DNA from: Novosphingobium aureum
GTDB taxonomy: Bacteria; Pseudomonadota; Alphaproteobacteria; Sphingomonadales; Sphingomonadaceae
Length of the DNA: 64,000 nucleotides
Reading direction: 5' to 3'
NCBI RefSeq assembly: GCF_015865035.1
Contig: NZ_JADZGI010000004.1
Coordinates: 186,001-250,000, forward strand
Below, piece by piece: positions 26,810-34,914 of the stretch; the first letter of the stretch is position 1; the number at the start of each line of letters is the position of its first letter. Below the pieces are notes generated by a model that was not told the origin of the DNA, ran no database searches, and was given only the letters and a program-made list of their open reading frames with translations. Both the position numbers and the translations under genes were made by a program.

Positions 26810-27037
26810 TCAGTTCGCGCCTGCACCCATGGGGATGCGCGCGCCCTGCTTGAGATAGACGCGGTTGTCGTCGATCTTGTCGACCGCATCCATCGCGAGA
26901 TAGTGGTGCGCGCCGTCCGAACTGTCGGTGCGGGTGAGCTTGATCTGGTCGTCCTTCACATCATCGACGGTGCCGATATGCTGGCCGTTGGCGTCGGTGA
27001 CTTCCATGTGTTCGCGGATACGAAGCTTCTCAAACAT
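26810..27037 (-). CDS. DUF2171 protein
   Basis: This 75-residue PRC-barrel-like protein has the DUF2171 pattern REHMEVTDANGQHIGTVDDV followed by YLAMDAVDKIDDNRVYLK. Family members are small cytoplasmic proteins often induced by general stress; no activity is known. The ATG is preceded by AGAGAGGAG, and a TATATA-like element lies about 50 bases upstream. A second DUF2171 gene lies 730 bases away at 27770-28033. Confidence 0.85.
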   Translation of the reverse strand: MFEKLRIREHMEVTDANGQHIGTVDDVKDDQIKLTRTDSSDGAHHYLAMDAVDKIDDNRVYLKQGARIPMGAGAN

Positions 27038-27294
27038 AAGCTTTTCTCCTCTCTTTTGTTAAGCGTTGCTTGCTTGATGCCTATATAACGGGGCAGCCGC
27101 GCGAGCCGTTCCTGCACTGGTCTCGGCTCGGGCACGGCTCGTGGTACGGGCTGTTCACTAGCCCACACGAGCGTGTGGATGATGCGTCGGTTGTGTCGCC
27201 TTTTGCACGAATTGCGACAAATTGCGGCTTGAGCCCGGCGCGTGAACCGGCTTTCAGGAGAGCCTCTCTCAACTCTCGAGGATCATGTTCGAAC

Positions 27295-27684
27295 ATGCGT
27301 AAGTGGCACCGTTGGATTTCGGTATTCTTCGGCATTTTCATGCTCTGGATCGCAGTGACCGGCGTTCTCAGCCAGGTCGCCGTGCTCTGGCCGGCGGGCG
27401 CGCCCGACCCTGCGCTCGAGGCAGCCGCGACCCCGCCGGAAGGCTTCGTGTGCCCCGAGGGCTGGCGCTGCTCGCCACCGCGTGCGACGAGCGGCATCCG
27501 CTCGATGGTCGGCCTGTTCCACCACCTCCACTCGGGCGAGACCTTCGGCGCGCTCGGCACCACGATCTCGGTGCTCTCGGGTTTCGCGCTGATCTTCTTC
27601 TCGATCTCGGGGATCTGGCTCTACGTGCAGATGTGGAACAACCGCAAGAAGCGCAAGCTGACGCCGCGCTGGTTCTGGAAGTGA
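27295..27684 (+). CDS. PepSY-associated membrane protein
   Basis: This 129-residue protein starts MRKWHRWISVFFGIFMLW, the usual first helix of PepSY-associated TM proteins. A periplasmic segment with a Cys pair (VCPEGWRCSPP) follows, then HHLHSGETFG and a second helix (FALIFFSISGIWLYVQMW) with a basic tail. Relatives occur near iron uptake and cytochrome genes; here no such neighbour is seen. The ATG at 27295 is chosen because translation from it starts the conserved helix. Confidence 0.75.
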   Translation: MRKWHRWISVFFGIFMLWIAVTGVLSQVAVLWPAGAPDPALEAAATPPEGFVCPEGWRCSPPRATSGIRSMVGLFHHLHSGETFGALGTTISVLSGFALIFFSISGIWLYVQMWNNRKKRKLTPRWFWK

Positions 27685-27701
27685 CCCGGATCGGCTGAGC
27701 C

Positions 27702-27743
27702 AAAGAGAAAGGCCCGCGGTTTGCGCCGCGGGCCTTTCTCTTT
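27702..27743. terminator. Very strong bidirectional terminator
   Basis: An 18-base perfect inverted repeat (left arm AAAGAGAAAGGCCCGCGG) with a 6-base loop lies between the convergent PepSY and DUF2171 genes. The A/T ends provide a U run on both strands. Confidence 0.9.
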
Positions 27744-27769
27744 AGTCATGTGTAAGATGTCGGGGCAGG

Positions 27770-28033
27770 TCAGCCTGCCGCGGGCATCCCGAAGGTCGCG
27801 TCACCCCGACCGCTGAGCAGGACCCCGGTCTCGCCCACGCCGTCGACTTGCGATATCGCGACGAAGTCGTGCCCGTCGCCGTCGTCGAACATGATCTCCT
27901 CGTTCTCGACGCAGGCCACGTGACCGATGCATTTGCCCTCGGCATCGATCACCGGCATGCCCTTGCGAATAGTCCCCACGACGGTCATCCAGTCGCGGGT
28001 GTTGGGATCGGTGGCTGCACTGGTCTGGTTCAT
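27770..28033 (-). CDS. Second DUF2171 protein
   Basis: This 87-residue relative of the protein at 26810-27037 has WMTVVGTIRKGMPVIDAEGK, CIGHVACVENEEI and DFVAISQVDGV. Unlike its neighbour it carries two cysteines. GGGAGA lies 6 bases before the ATG at 28033; the open frame extends farther upstream but is Cys/Arg-rich and unlike the family. Function unknown. Confidence 0.8.
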   Translation of the reverse strand: MNQTSAATDPNTRDWMTVVGTIRKGMPVIDAEGKCIGHVACVENEEIMFDDGDGHDFVAISQVDGVGETGVLLSGRGDATFGMPAAG

Positions 28034-28473
28034 GGCGAATCTCCCGAAGCCGGGTCCTTTTCGATCTGCCCCTTGGCCGCAAGCGAGGCATCTTCGTCCG
28101 CTTGCTTGCGAAGGCGGGAAAACGGGTTGCGCTCCCTGCAAAAGCACAACGCGGCGGGCCCAAAGGGGGTTCCCGAGAGCGCAGATAAGGGCTTGCGTGC
28201 CCGATATCGGGCGAGTCGCATGGTGCGATGCTGGCATACAAGGTCTAGCGTCCCTATATTCGGACAGGCGCTATATGTGCCTTCAAAGCTGTGTAAACTT
28301 TACCCTGCCCCCCTGCCCAAGCAGGGGCTGTTCTGGCTATCGTGCAGCTTCGTGGCGGGGGATTCCCTTGCCTCGCGAAATTGAGTTTCCACCCGGGGCC
28401 GCCGGGGTGCCCTTATCCGGGGCACCGGGGTCGCCGGGCCAGACCGCAAACTGTTCATCGGAGTGAGTCGCCA
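28034..28473. other. Intergenic region and leader of nrdB
   Basis: These 440 bases hold no gene I can support. Notable items are a palindrome GTAAACTTTAC at 28293-28303, two weak TATAT-centred sites near 28250-28280 and a hairpin GGTGCCC/GGGCACC at 28406-28426 in the probable nrdB leader. A 63-codon Cys-containing frame from the ATG at 28275 ends at a TGA just before nrdB but has no clear Shine-Dalgarno. Confidence 0.4.
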
Positions 28474-29523
28474 ATGCCCCTTCTCGACGCGCGCAAGACC
28501 TACAAGCCCTTCGAGTACCCCTGGGCCTACGACTACTGGAAGCGCCAGCAGCAGCTGCACTGGCTGCCCGAGGAAGTGCCGCTGGGCGAGGACTGCCGCG
28601 ACTGGGCGCAGAAACTCTCGGACCACGAGCGCAACCTGCTCACGCAGATCTTCCGCTTCTTCACGCAGGCCGACGTCGAGGTGCAGGACTGCTACCACGA
28701 GAAGTACGGCCGCGTGTTCAAGCCGACCGAGATCAAGATGATGCTCACCGCCTTCTCCAACATGGAGACGGTGCACATCGCGGCCTATTCGCATCTGCTC
28801 GACACCATCGGCATGCCCGAGAGCGAATACGGCATGTTCCTTGAGTATTCCGAACTCAAGGACAAGCACGACTACCTGCAGAAGTTCGGCGTCGACAACG
28901 ACGAGGACATCGCGCGCACGCTCGCCATGTTTGGTGGCTTCACCGAGGGCGTCCAGCTCTTCGCCAGCTTCGCGATGCTGATGAACTTCCCGCGCTTCAA
29001 CAAGATGAAGGGCATGGGCCAGATCGTCTCGTGGTCGGTGCGCGACGAATCGCTGCACTGCGAGGGCATCACCCAGCTGTTCCACGCCTTCACCAAGGAG
29101 CGCGGCTGCCTGACCAAGGCGGTCAAGGACGACATCGCCGATGTCTGCCAGACCACCGTGCGCCTTGAAGACAACTTCATCGACCTCGCCTTCGAGCAGG
29201 GGCCGGTCCCGGGCATGACCGCCAAGGACATCAAGAAGTACATCCGCTACATCGCCGACTGGCGCCTCGACCAGCTGGGCCTCAAGCCGATCTACATGAT
29301 CGAGGATCACCCGCTGCCCTGGCTCCAGCCGCTGCTCAACGGCGTCGAGCACGCCAACTTTTTCGAGACCCGCGCGACCGAGTACTCGAAGGGTGCGACG
29401 CGCGGCGACTGGAACACGGTGTGGGCCAACTTCGACCAGCGCAAGAAGGTCAAGGCCAACGACGAGGCAGTCGACGACGGCAGCGAACCCGACATGTTCG
29501 GGGGCACGCAAGCCGCCGAATAA
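28474..29523 (+). CDS. nrdB: Ribonucleoside-diphosphate reductase class Ia, beta subunit
   Basis: NrdB (349 residues) houses the diferric centre and tyrosyl radical that start catalysis in NrdA. Expected ligands are D67, E98, H101, E158, E192 and H195, and the radical tyrosine is Y105 (ETVHIAAYSHLL); their spacing matches E. coli NrdB. There is no N-terminal ATP-cone. The C-terminus, acidic and ending DMFGGTQAAE, would bind NrdA. CGGAGTGAG precedes the ATG at 28474. nrdA lies 8 kb upstream, separated by the catabolic block. Confidence 0.95.
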   Translation: MPLLDARKTYKPFEYPWAYDYWKRQQQLHWLPEEVPLGEDCRDWAQKLSDHERNLLTQIFRFFTQADVEVQDCYHEKYGRVFKPTEIKMMLTAFSNMETVHIAAYSHLLDTIGMPESEYGMFLEYSELKDKHDYLQKFGVDNDEDIARTLAMFGGFTEGVQLFASFAMLMNFPRFNKMKGMGQIVSWSVRDESLHCEGITQLFHAFTKERGCLTKAVKDDIADVCQTTVRLEDNFIDLAFEQGPVPGMTAKDIKKYIRYIADWRLDQLGLKPIYMIEDHPLPWLQPLLNGVEHANFFETRATEYSKGATRGDWNTVWANFDQRKKVKANDEAVDDGSEPDMFGGTQAAE

Positions 29524-29585
29524 GCGGGGTACGGGCGCGGCGGAGAGACCCCGGTCGCTCCGTTTGACAACCGAACCGGACCAGG

Positions 29586-29622
29586 ACGATGCCGCTCCCG
29601 GGCAACTGAGGAGCGGCATCGT
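29586..29622 (+). terminator. nrdB terminator hairpin
   Basis: ACGATGCCGCTCC and GGAGCGGCATCGT form a perfect 13-base stem with an 11-base loop, 62 bases after the nrdB stop. No T run follows. Confidence 0.6.
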
Positions 29623-29665
29623 GCGTTATGGTGGCAGAACCTTTCAGCATTACGGGAGACAGCGA

Positions 29666-30049
29666 GTGTTTCGCCCAGGTGTTTATCGCCAGGCGCTTCT
29701 GGCGCTTGGCTCGTGTTTTCTCATCGTGCAGGCCCCGGCCCATGCGCAGAGCGGCGTGATCGCCCAGACCGACGCCGAAGTCGCCAAGGCCATGGCCGAC
29801 CCCGACGTGAAGATGGTGCGCAACGTCTCGCACCAGGAACTGCGCGAGGGCGTGGCGATCGTCGAAGGCAGCGGCCAAACGATCGGCACGGTCACCAAGG
29901 TCGCGGGCAATACCATCGTCGTGTCCGATGGAACCGAGACCTGGCGCGTGCCAATCGAGCAGATTTACGCCTATTCGGACGGCGAGACCGACCACTTCGC
30001 CAGCCGCCTCAGCCGCGCACAGCTTTCGGCAGAGCGCAAGGGCGGTTGA
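29666..30049 (+). CDS. Secreted protein of unknown function
   Basis: Starting at the GTG at 29666, with GGGAG upstream, the product is 127 residues. It has a signal peptide (about 1-27, ending APAHAQ). The small mature domain, including GVAIVEGSGQTIGTVTKVAG, looks like a PRC-barrel-like beta fold. The open frame extends far upstream but is Arg/Thr-rich and crosses the nrdB terminator. I do not recognise a named family. Confidence 0.65.
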   Translation: MFRPGVYRQALLALGSCFLIVQAPAHAQSGVIAQTDAEVAKAMADPDVKMVRNVSHQELREGVAIVEGSGQTIGTVTKVAGNTIVVSDGTETWRVPIEQIYAYSDGETDHFASRLSRAQLSAERKGG

Positions 30050-30067
30050 GCCTGCCGGCTTGCCGCC

Positions 30068-30434
30068 TCAGACCAACCAGGAATTCGGGTTGGGCATAGG
30101 CGCTTGCTTCTGCGCGGCCAGAAGGCTCATCACCGAGCGGATGATCACCAGCACGGCGACTGCGATAAGCAGGGGAATGCCGATCAGCACGATCGTCAGG
30201 ATCACGCCAAGGATCGAGCCGGCAAGGCCGATCCAGAACGTGTTGATCAGATACTGGTAGTGGGAGGCCTCCCACTCGGCCTTGGGCTCGCCACGCCAGA
30301 TGAAGGCGAGCACTACGCCGACGATGCCGGTGAAGCCGACCACGAACGATGCGAGGTAGAGCAGGCTGATAATCGTGGGCTGGTTGAGATCAAAACCCGA
30401 CGAGGTTCCCGATGTTGCGGTCGTAGTCGCTCAT
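30068..30434 (-). pseudogene. DUF4870-type membrane protein gene with an N-terminal frameshift
   Basis: The body of the gene encodes two or three membrane helices and the family ending QKQAPMPNPNSWLV. The only ATG with a strong Shine-Dalgarno (CAGGAGGG, 5 bases) is at 30434; it reads MSDYDRNIGN and then hits TGA after 14 codons. Skipping one base after codon 10 restores SSGFDLNQPTIISLLYL and the full protein, about 121 residues. The in-frame ORF alone would have to start inside the first helix (GTG at 30343). This is a real frameshift, a sequencing error or, less likely, recoding. Function of the family is unknown. Confidence 0.7.
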
Positions 30435-30553
30435 GAATTCCCTCCTGTCCGGCGGCAAGACTTGTGAGCGATGCTGACCCCTTATTCGATTTTTCGCAAC
30501 TGACTACGTAGATGTGCATGGCCTCTTCGTCGAACAACCATGCTGCCAACGCC

Positions 30554-30609
30554 AGGCGAGAGAGCCGATGTAGCCCGGCATAGTGCGGGAAGCACCGGCT
30601 CTCTCGCCT
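30554..30609 (-). terminator. nupC terminator hairpin
   Basis: AGGCGAGAGAGCCG and CGGCTCTCTCGCCT form a perfect 14-base stem just beyond the nupC stop. The loop is 28 bases and may fold further. Confidence 0.6.
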
Positions 30610-30620
30610 GATCGACGGAC

Positions 30621-31946
30621 TCAGGCAAGGCCGAGGAATAGCCCTGCGAGCGCGGCGCTCATCAGGTTGGAGAGACTGCCCGCGCAAAGCGCGCGCACGC
30701 CCAGCTTGGCGATGACAGGGCGCTGGTTCGGCGCGAGGCTGCCGGTCACTGCCATCTGGATCGCGATCGAGGAAAAATTGGCGAAACCGCACAGCGCGAA
30801 GGTGACGACCGCCACCGTGCGCGCGCTCAAGCCTGCATCGCCGCCCAGCTCAATGAAGGCGACGAACTCGTTGAGCACGATCTTGGTGCCGAACAGGCTG
30901 CCCGCCTGCAGCGCCTCGCCCCAGTCAGGCGTGGCGAGCAGGTAGAAGATCGGTGCGAAGATGTAGCCGATCAGCGCCTGGAAGGTGACGCCCTCGAAAC
31001 CGAACAGGCCCGCGAGCCAGCCCACGATGCCATTGGCCAGCGCGATAAGTGCAACGAAGGCGAGCACCATCGCACCGACCGCGACCGCCAGCTTGACGCC
31101 GGTCTGCGCGCCCTGCGAGGCGGCCATGATGATGTTGGCGGGCTGCTCTTCCTCGTGCTCGACCGCCTCGACCTCGTCGACGTGGACGCCGGGCTGGTGC
31201 GTGAGATCATCGCGGTTGAGCGCAGCGGCTGCCAGACCCGCAGGCGGGGTATGTCCTTCGTGCACGTTGCTCTCGTCGGCATGCGGACCGCGCGGGTCGG
31301 GCATGATCATCTTGGCCATGAAGATGCCGCCCGGCGCCGACATGAACGCGGCTGCGACGAGGTAGTCGATGCGGATGCCCATCGAGGCATAGGCGGCCAG
31401 GATCGTACCCGCGACGCCTGCGAGGCCCACGCTCATCACGCAGAACAGCTGCGAGGGATTGAGCGCGGCGAGATAGGGCCGGATCACCAGCGGGCTCTCG
31501 GACTGGCCCACGAAGATGTTCGAGGCCGCGCACAGGCTCTCGACCTTGCTGATGCCGGTCACCTTCTCGAGCGCGCCGCCGATCCAGCGGATCACCAGCG
31601 GCATGATCCCCAGGTAATAGAGAACCGAGATCAGCGAGGCGAAGAAGATGATCACCGGCAGCGCCGAGATGGCGAAGCTCTGGCCGCCGATCTCGGGGTT
31701 GGCAAGCGGCCCGAACAGGAAGTTGGTGCCTGCCGCCGCGTAGCCGAGCAGGCTTTCGACGCCCATCGCCGCGCCGCGCAGCAGGCGGTTGCCGAAGGGA
31801 ACGTAGAGCACCAGCGCGGCAAAGCCTGCCTGGAGCGCGAAGGCAGCACCGACCACGCGCAGGCGGATCGCCTTGCGGTTGCTCGAGAGCAGGAATGCCA
31901 GTGCCATGATGAGAACGATGCCGAGAAGGCTGTAGGCGACATGCAT
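30621..31946 (-). CDS. nupC: NupC-type concentrative nucleoside transporter
   Basis: This 441-residue CNT-family inner-membrane symporter imports nucleosides with H+ or Na+. The signature GQSESPLVIRPYL (147-159) and the NEFVAF region near the C-terminal half form the nucleoside site. It is about 40 residues longer than E. coli NupC because of a hydrophilic loop at about 216-270 with six His and many Glu/Asp. The rut locus lies 4 kb away and lacks its own uracil permease, so this transporter could feed pyrimidines into it. It starts with ATG at 31946 behind a weak GGAGA. Confidence 0.92.
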   Translation of the reverse strand: MHVAYSLLGIVLIMALAFLLSSNRKAIRLRVVGAAFALQAGFAALVLYVPFGNRLLRGAAMGVESLLGYAAAGTNFLFGPLANPEIGGQSFAISALPVIIFFASLISVLYYLGIMPLVIRWIGGALEKVTGISKVESLCAASNIFVGQSESPLVIRPYLAALNPSQLFCVMSVGLAGVAGTILAAYASMGIRIDYLVAAAFMSAPGGIFMAKMIMPDPRGPHADESNVHEGHTPPAGLAAAALNRDDLTHQPGVHVDEVEAVEHEEEQPANIIMAASQGAQTGVKLAVAVGAMVLAFVALIALANGIVGWLAGLFGFEGVTFQALIGYIFAPIFYLLATPDWGEALQAGSLFGTKIVLNEFVAFIELGGDAGLSARTVAVVTFALCGFANFSSIAIQMAVTGSLAPNQRPVIAKLGVRALCAGSLSNLMSAALAGLFLGLA

Positions 31947-32025
31947 GAAGCACGCGTCTCCGAATGAATGCTTGAAGAATCGCAGGAACCTAGAGCCCGA
32001 CGCGCAAGACGGCTAGTGCTATTGT

Positions 32026-32046
32026 CCAAGCAACGCTAGAGCTTGG
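32026..32046 (+). promoter_or_regulatory. Hairpin directly before the yhhQ start
   Basis: CCAAGC and GCTTGG form a 6-base stem with a 9-base loop ending 3 bases before the ATG, in a leader without a recognisable Shine-Dalgarno. It might control translation; it does not match a preQ1 riboswitch consensus that I know. Confidence 0.35.
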
Positions 32047-32049
32047 CTG

Positions 32050-32763
32050 ATGGACCAGCCTTCGACGATGACCACCGACCCGGCCGTTACGCCCGCCGCC
32101 ACTCCCGTTGCCGGAATTCCCCGCTCGCTCTTCGCCTTCTCACTGCTCTACGGCGGGCTCGTCGTGCTTGCCGGCGTGCTCGGCACCAAGCTCGCCTCGC
32201 TCGGCCACTGGCCGGTTCTGGGCGATCTCGCGGTCGAATCGGGCATTTTCGCCTTCCTGTTCCTCGTCGTGATCTCGAGTGCGGTCGCCGAACTGCACGG
32301 GCGCAAGGTGGCGAACCAGCTGGTGCGCTATGGTTTCGTGCCGCTGATCTTCTCGATGGTCGCCTTGACCATCGTCATCCGCGTGGTCCCGCCCGCAGCG
32401 TTCTGGAACGACCAGGAAGCCTTCGCCCGCCTGCTCGGGCAGGGCGCGCGCATGCAGTTCGCGGGGCTCGTTTCCTACGGCGTCTCGCAGACGCTCAACG
32501 TCTACCTGTTCTCCAGGCTGGCCGGCAGCGAGATCGGCAAGGAGAAGAACGGCGTCCTGCTGCTGCGCGCCTGGCTGGCGAGCATGCTCTCGCAGACCGT
32601 CGACACGGTGCTGTTCATCACCATCTCGTTCATCGGTCAGGACATGCCGATCGTGCAGATCATGGAGGGGCAGATCATCTCCAAGCTGGTGCTCTCGACG
32701 ATCATGGTGCCGCCGCTGATCCTGCTGTTCGTGCGCCTCGGGCGCCGGCTCGACCGGCCCTGA
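32050..32763 (+). CDS. yhhQ: Queuosine precursor transporter (YhhQ/VUT family)
   Basis: This 237-residue protein has about six membrane helices and the family features SSAVAELHGRKVAN and WLASMLSQTVDTVLFITISF. Family members import queuine precursors (preQ0/preQ1) for tRNA modification. The start may be ATG at 32050 or 32068; neither has a good ribosome site. It diverges from nupC. Many alphaproteobacteria depend on salvage of preQ bases, which fits. Confidence 0.88.
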   Translation: MDQPSTMTTDPAVTPAATPVAGIPRSLFAFSLLYGGLVVLAGVLGTKLASLGHWPVLGDLAVESGIFAFLFLVVISSAVAELHGRKVANQLVRYGFVPLIFSMVALTIVIRVVPPAAFWNDQEAFARLLGQGARMQFAGLVSYGVSQTLNVYLFSRLAGSEIGKEKNGVLLLRAWLASMLSQTVDTVLFITISFIGQDMPIVQIMEGQIISKLVLSTIMVPPLILLFVRLGRRLDRP

Positions 32764-32912
32764 CACCGTCGCCGAGCCTGTTCCCCTTACGTATGCGGCA
32801 AGCCATTTTGCGTCGCTGGGCGATGGGCGACGGCAAGAATAATTGCGTTCCTTGCACCTGAAAGGGCACAAAAGACCTTCAAATCCGCGCACAGGCGGCT
32901 AAAGCGGGCGAT

Positions 32913-33824
32913 ATGCCGAATCCGCACGATCCCGCCATGCTTGCGAAAGCCGAAACCCTCGTCGACGCGCTGCCCTACATGCAGCGATATGCCGGCCGCA
33001 CCTTCGTGGTGAAGTATGGCGGTCACGCGATGGGCGATCCCGAGCTCGCGCATGACTTCGCCGAGGACATCGTCCTGCTCAAGGCCGTGGGCATCAACCC
33101 GGTGGTAGTCCACGGCGGCGGTCCGCAGATCGGCGCCATGCTCAAGAAGGTCGGTGTCGAGAGCCAGTTCATCGACGGCCTGCGCGTGACCGACAAGGCC
33201 ACCGCGCAAGTCGCCGAAATGGTGCTATCGGGCGCGATCAACAAGGAAATCGTGGGCTGGATCGCGCGTGCCGGTGGCCGCGCGATGGGCATTTCGGGCA
33301 AGGACGGCCAGATGGTCACCGCGCGCAAGGTCCAGCGCACCAAGAAGGATCCCGACAGTCTGATCGAGCAGGTCATCGACCTTGGCTTCGTCGGTGAACC
33401 CGAGACCATCGACACCACCGTGATCGAGAGCATCTCGGCCTCGGGCATGATCCCGGTGATCGCCCCGATCGCCTATGGCCCCGATGGCGAGACCTACAAC
33501 GTCAACGCCGATACCATGGCCGGCGCCATCGCGGCCGCGCTGGGGGCATCGCGCCTGTTCCTGCTGACCGACGTGCACGGCGTGCTCGACAAGCAGGGCG
33601 AACTGCTCACCGACCTGCGTCCCGCCGACATCAAGCGCTTGCAGGAGGATGGCACGATCTCGGGTGGGATGATTCCCAAGCTCGAGACCTGCGTCCACGC
33701 GGTCGAGGCTGGCTGCGAGGCGGCGGTCGTGCTTGACGGGCGTGTTTCGCACGCCATGCTGTTGGAAATATTCACCCAGGAAGGTGCGGGCACCTTGATC
33801 CGGCAGGACCCGTCCGCCATCTGA
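32913..33824 (+). CDS. argB: Acetylglutamate kinase
   Basis: ArgB (303 residues) phosphorylates N-acetylglutamate in arginine synthesis. The amino-acid-kinase motifs VVKYGGHAM, VVVHGGGPQIG, FIDGLRVTD and YNVNADTMAGAIA are present, and the length fits. No other arg gene is adjacent. A small lipoprotein gene follows after 37 bases and may share its transcript. Confidence 0.96.
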   Translation: MPNPHDPAMLAKAETLVDALPYMQRYAGRTFVVKYGGHAMGDPELAHDFAEDIVLLKAVGINPVVVHGGGPQIGAMLKKVGVESQFIDGLRVTDKATAQVAEMVLSGAINKEIVGWIARAGGRAMGISGKDGQMVTARKVQRTKKDPDSLIEQVIDLGFVGEPETIDTTVIESISASGMIPVIAPIAYGPDGETYNVNADTMAGAIAAALGASRLFLLTDVHGVLDKQGELLTDLRPADIKRLQEDGTISGGMIPKLETCVHAVEAGCEAAVVLDGRVSHAMLLEIFTQEGAGTLIRQDPSAI

Positions 33825-33861
33825 CAAGTTCCCGGGCAAGAAAGAAGGCAAACAAAACCCG

Positions 33862-34416
33862 ATGCGTACCCAAGCCGTCATTGCCGCAGTGCTGACCAGC
33901 GCCGCCCTGTTCCTCGCCGGTTGCGATGGCCAGCAGCCGGTAGCCGAGCCCAGCGGCGAAGTGACCGGCGCTGCCGGGGACGTGCTGGTGCCTGCAGACA
34001 TGCCCAGCGCCGGTGCGACCGGGGTCGCTTCGGGCGGTATCGCCAGCGGTCTCGACATGGCTGCCCTGACCGAGCGCCGCGATCCCGAGCGCCTGCTGCG
34101 CTTCTACACCAGTGCCATCCGCATCGGCGACTGGATCGATGCCGCCAAGGCCTGGAGCCTCGACGCGCAGATGACGCCCGAGACCCTGCGCGACGAGTTC
34201 GGCGGTCAGGCCGGGCCCAAGATCGCGGTGGGCAAAGGCGATACCTCGGGTGCTGCCGGCTCGCTCTACTACGAGGCCCCGATCGTCGTGGACTTCGCCG
34301 ATGGGCGCCCCTCGAAGCGCGGGACCATCGTGCTGCGCCGCGTGAACGACGTGCCCGGTGCCAGCGAGGAACAGCTTAATTGGCGTATCGAGCGCACCTC
34401 GACGCTGACCCAGTAA
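33862..34416 (+). CDS. Lipoprotein of unknown function
   Basis: This 184-residue product has a lipobox (LAGC, Cys about residue 21), so it is probably lipid-anchored. A Gly/Ala/Pro-rich linker precedes a folded domain with LLRFYTSAIRIGDWIDAAKAWS. I do not recognise the family; sphingomonads have similar exported proteins. It follows argB closely and is closed by the hairpin at 34421-34441. Confidence 0.75.
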   Translation: MRTQAVIAAVLTSAALFLAGCDGQQPVAEPSGEVTGAAGDVLVPADMPSAGATGVASGGIASGLDMAALTERRDPERLLRFYTSAIRIGDWIDAAKAWSLDAQMTPETLRDEFGGQAGPKIAVGKGDTSGAAGSLYYEAPIVVDFADGRPSKRGTIVLRRVNDVPGASEEQLNWRIERTSTLTQ

Positions 34417-34420
34417 AGCG

Positions 34421-34441
34421 CGGGCCAGCCTTGCTGGCCCG
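34421..34441 (+). terminator. Hairpin after the lipoprotein gene
   Basis: GGGCCAGC and GCTGGCCC form a perfect stem (plus a closing C-G pair) with a 3-base loop, 4 bases after the stop. No T run follows. Confidence 0.5.
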
Positions 34442-34620
34442 GCTGTCCTGCCGACGTGGCGGCGCTGCCAAGACCGGCGCGCTCACCCCTTCGTCGAACC
34501 CGGTCGGTTCATTGTAGACGCGCCCTTGCCGTGGCCGCGTCCGCTCGGCTATCAGCGCGGGCACAGGGTCGCACCGCAAGCCGGGAGCGAGAGCCAGTCA
34601 CAGCAGGAAAGGAGCAGCTC

Positions 34621-34914
34621 TTGCTCTTCTATACGCTCTACCAGATCGTCGATTACCTCGTCAGCATCATCGTCTTCATCGTCATCGTCCAGTTCGTGCT
34701 CGGGCTGCTGATCGCCTTCAACGTGGTCAACATGCACAACCAGTTCGTCTCGGCGGTCTACACCGCGCTCAACGCGATCCTTGAGCCGATGCTGCGACCG
34801 ATCAGGAAGTTCATGCCCAATACCGGCGCGATCGACTTCTCGCCGATGGTACTGATCATCGGCCTCACCATTCTCCAGATCATTCTGGCGAACCTCGCGA
34901 GGGCTTACGGCTGA
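34621..34914 (+). CDS. yggT: YggT-family membrane protein
   Basis: The product is 97 residues with two hydrophobic blocks (about 8-32 and 75-95) and the central YggT pattern ILEPMLRPIRKFMPNTG followed by DFSPMVLIIGLTILQ. YggT proteins are linked to membrane protein assembly and osmotic tolerance. The start is a TTG at 34621 with AAGGAG 6 bases upstream; the longer open frame is Arg/Ser-rich. folD starts on the last base of its stop, so the two are coupled. Confidence 0.88.
   Translation: MLFYTLYQIVDYLVSIIVFIVIVQFVLGLLIAFNVVNMHNQFVSAVYTALNAILEPMLRPIRKFMPNTGAIDFSPMVLIIGLTILQIILANLARAYG

Noticed and set aside
28250..28280. Possible tandem NrdR boxes upstream of nrdB
   Set aside because: Two TATAT-centred sites exist but match the ACAC-N8-GTGT consensus poorly, and their centres are about 20 bases apart rather than about 31. 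Left as unproven.
31980..32049. preQ1 riboswitch before yhhQ
   Set aside because: The leader has hairpins but none of the conserved bases of the preQ1 classes I know, so only a generic hairpin is reported.
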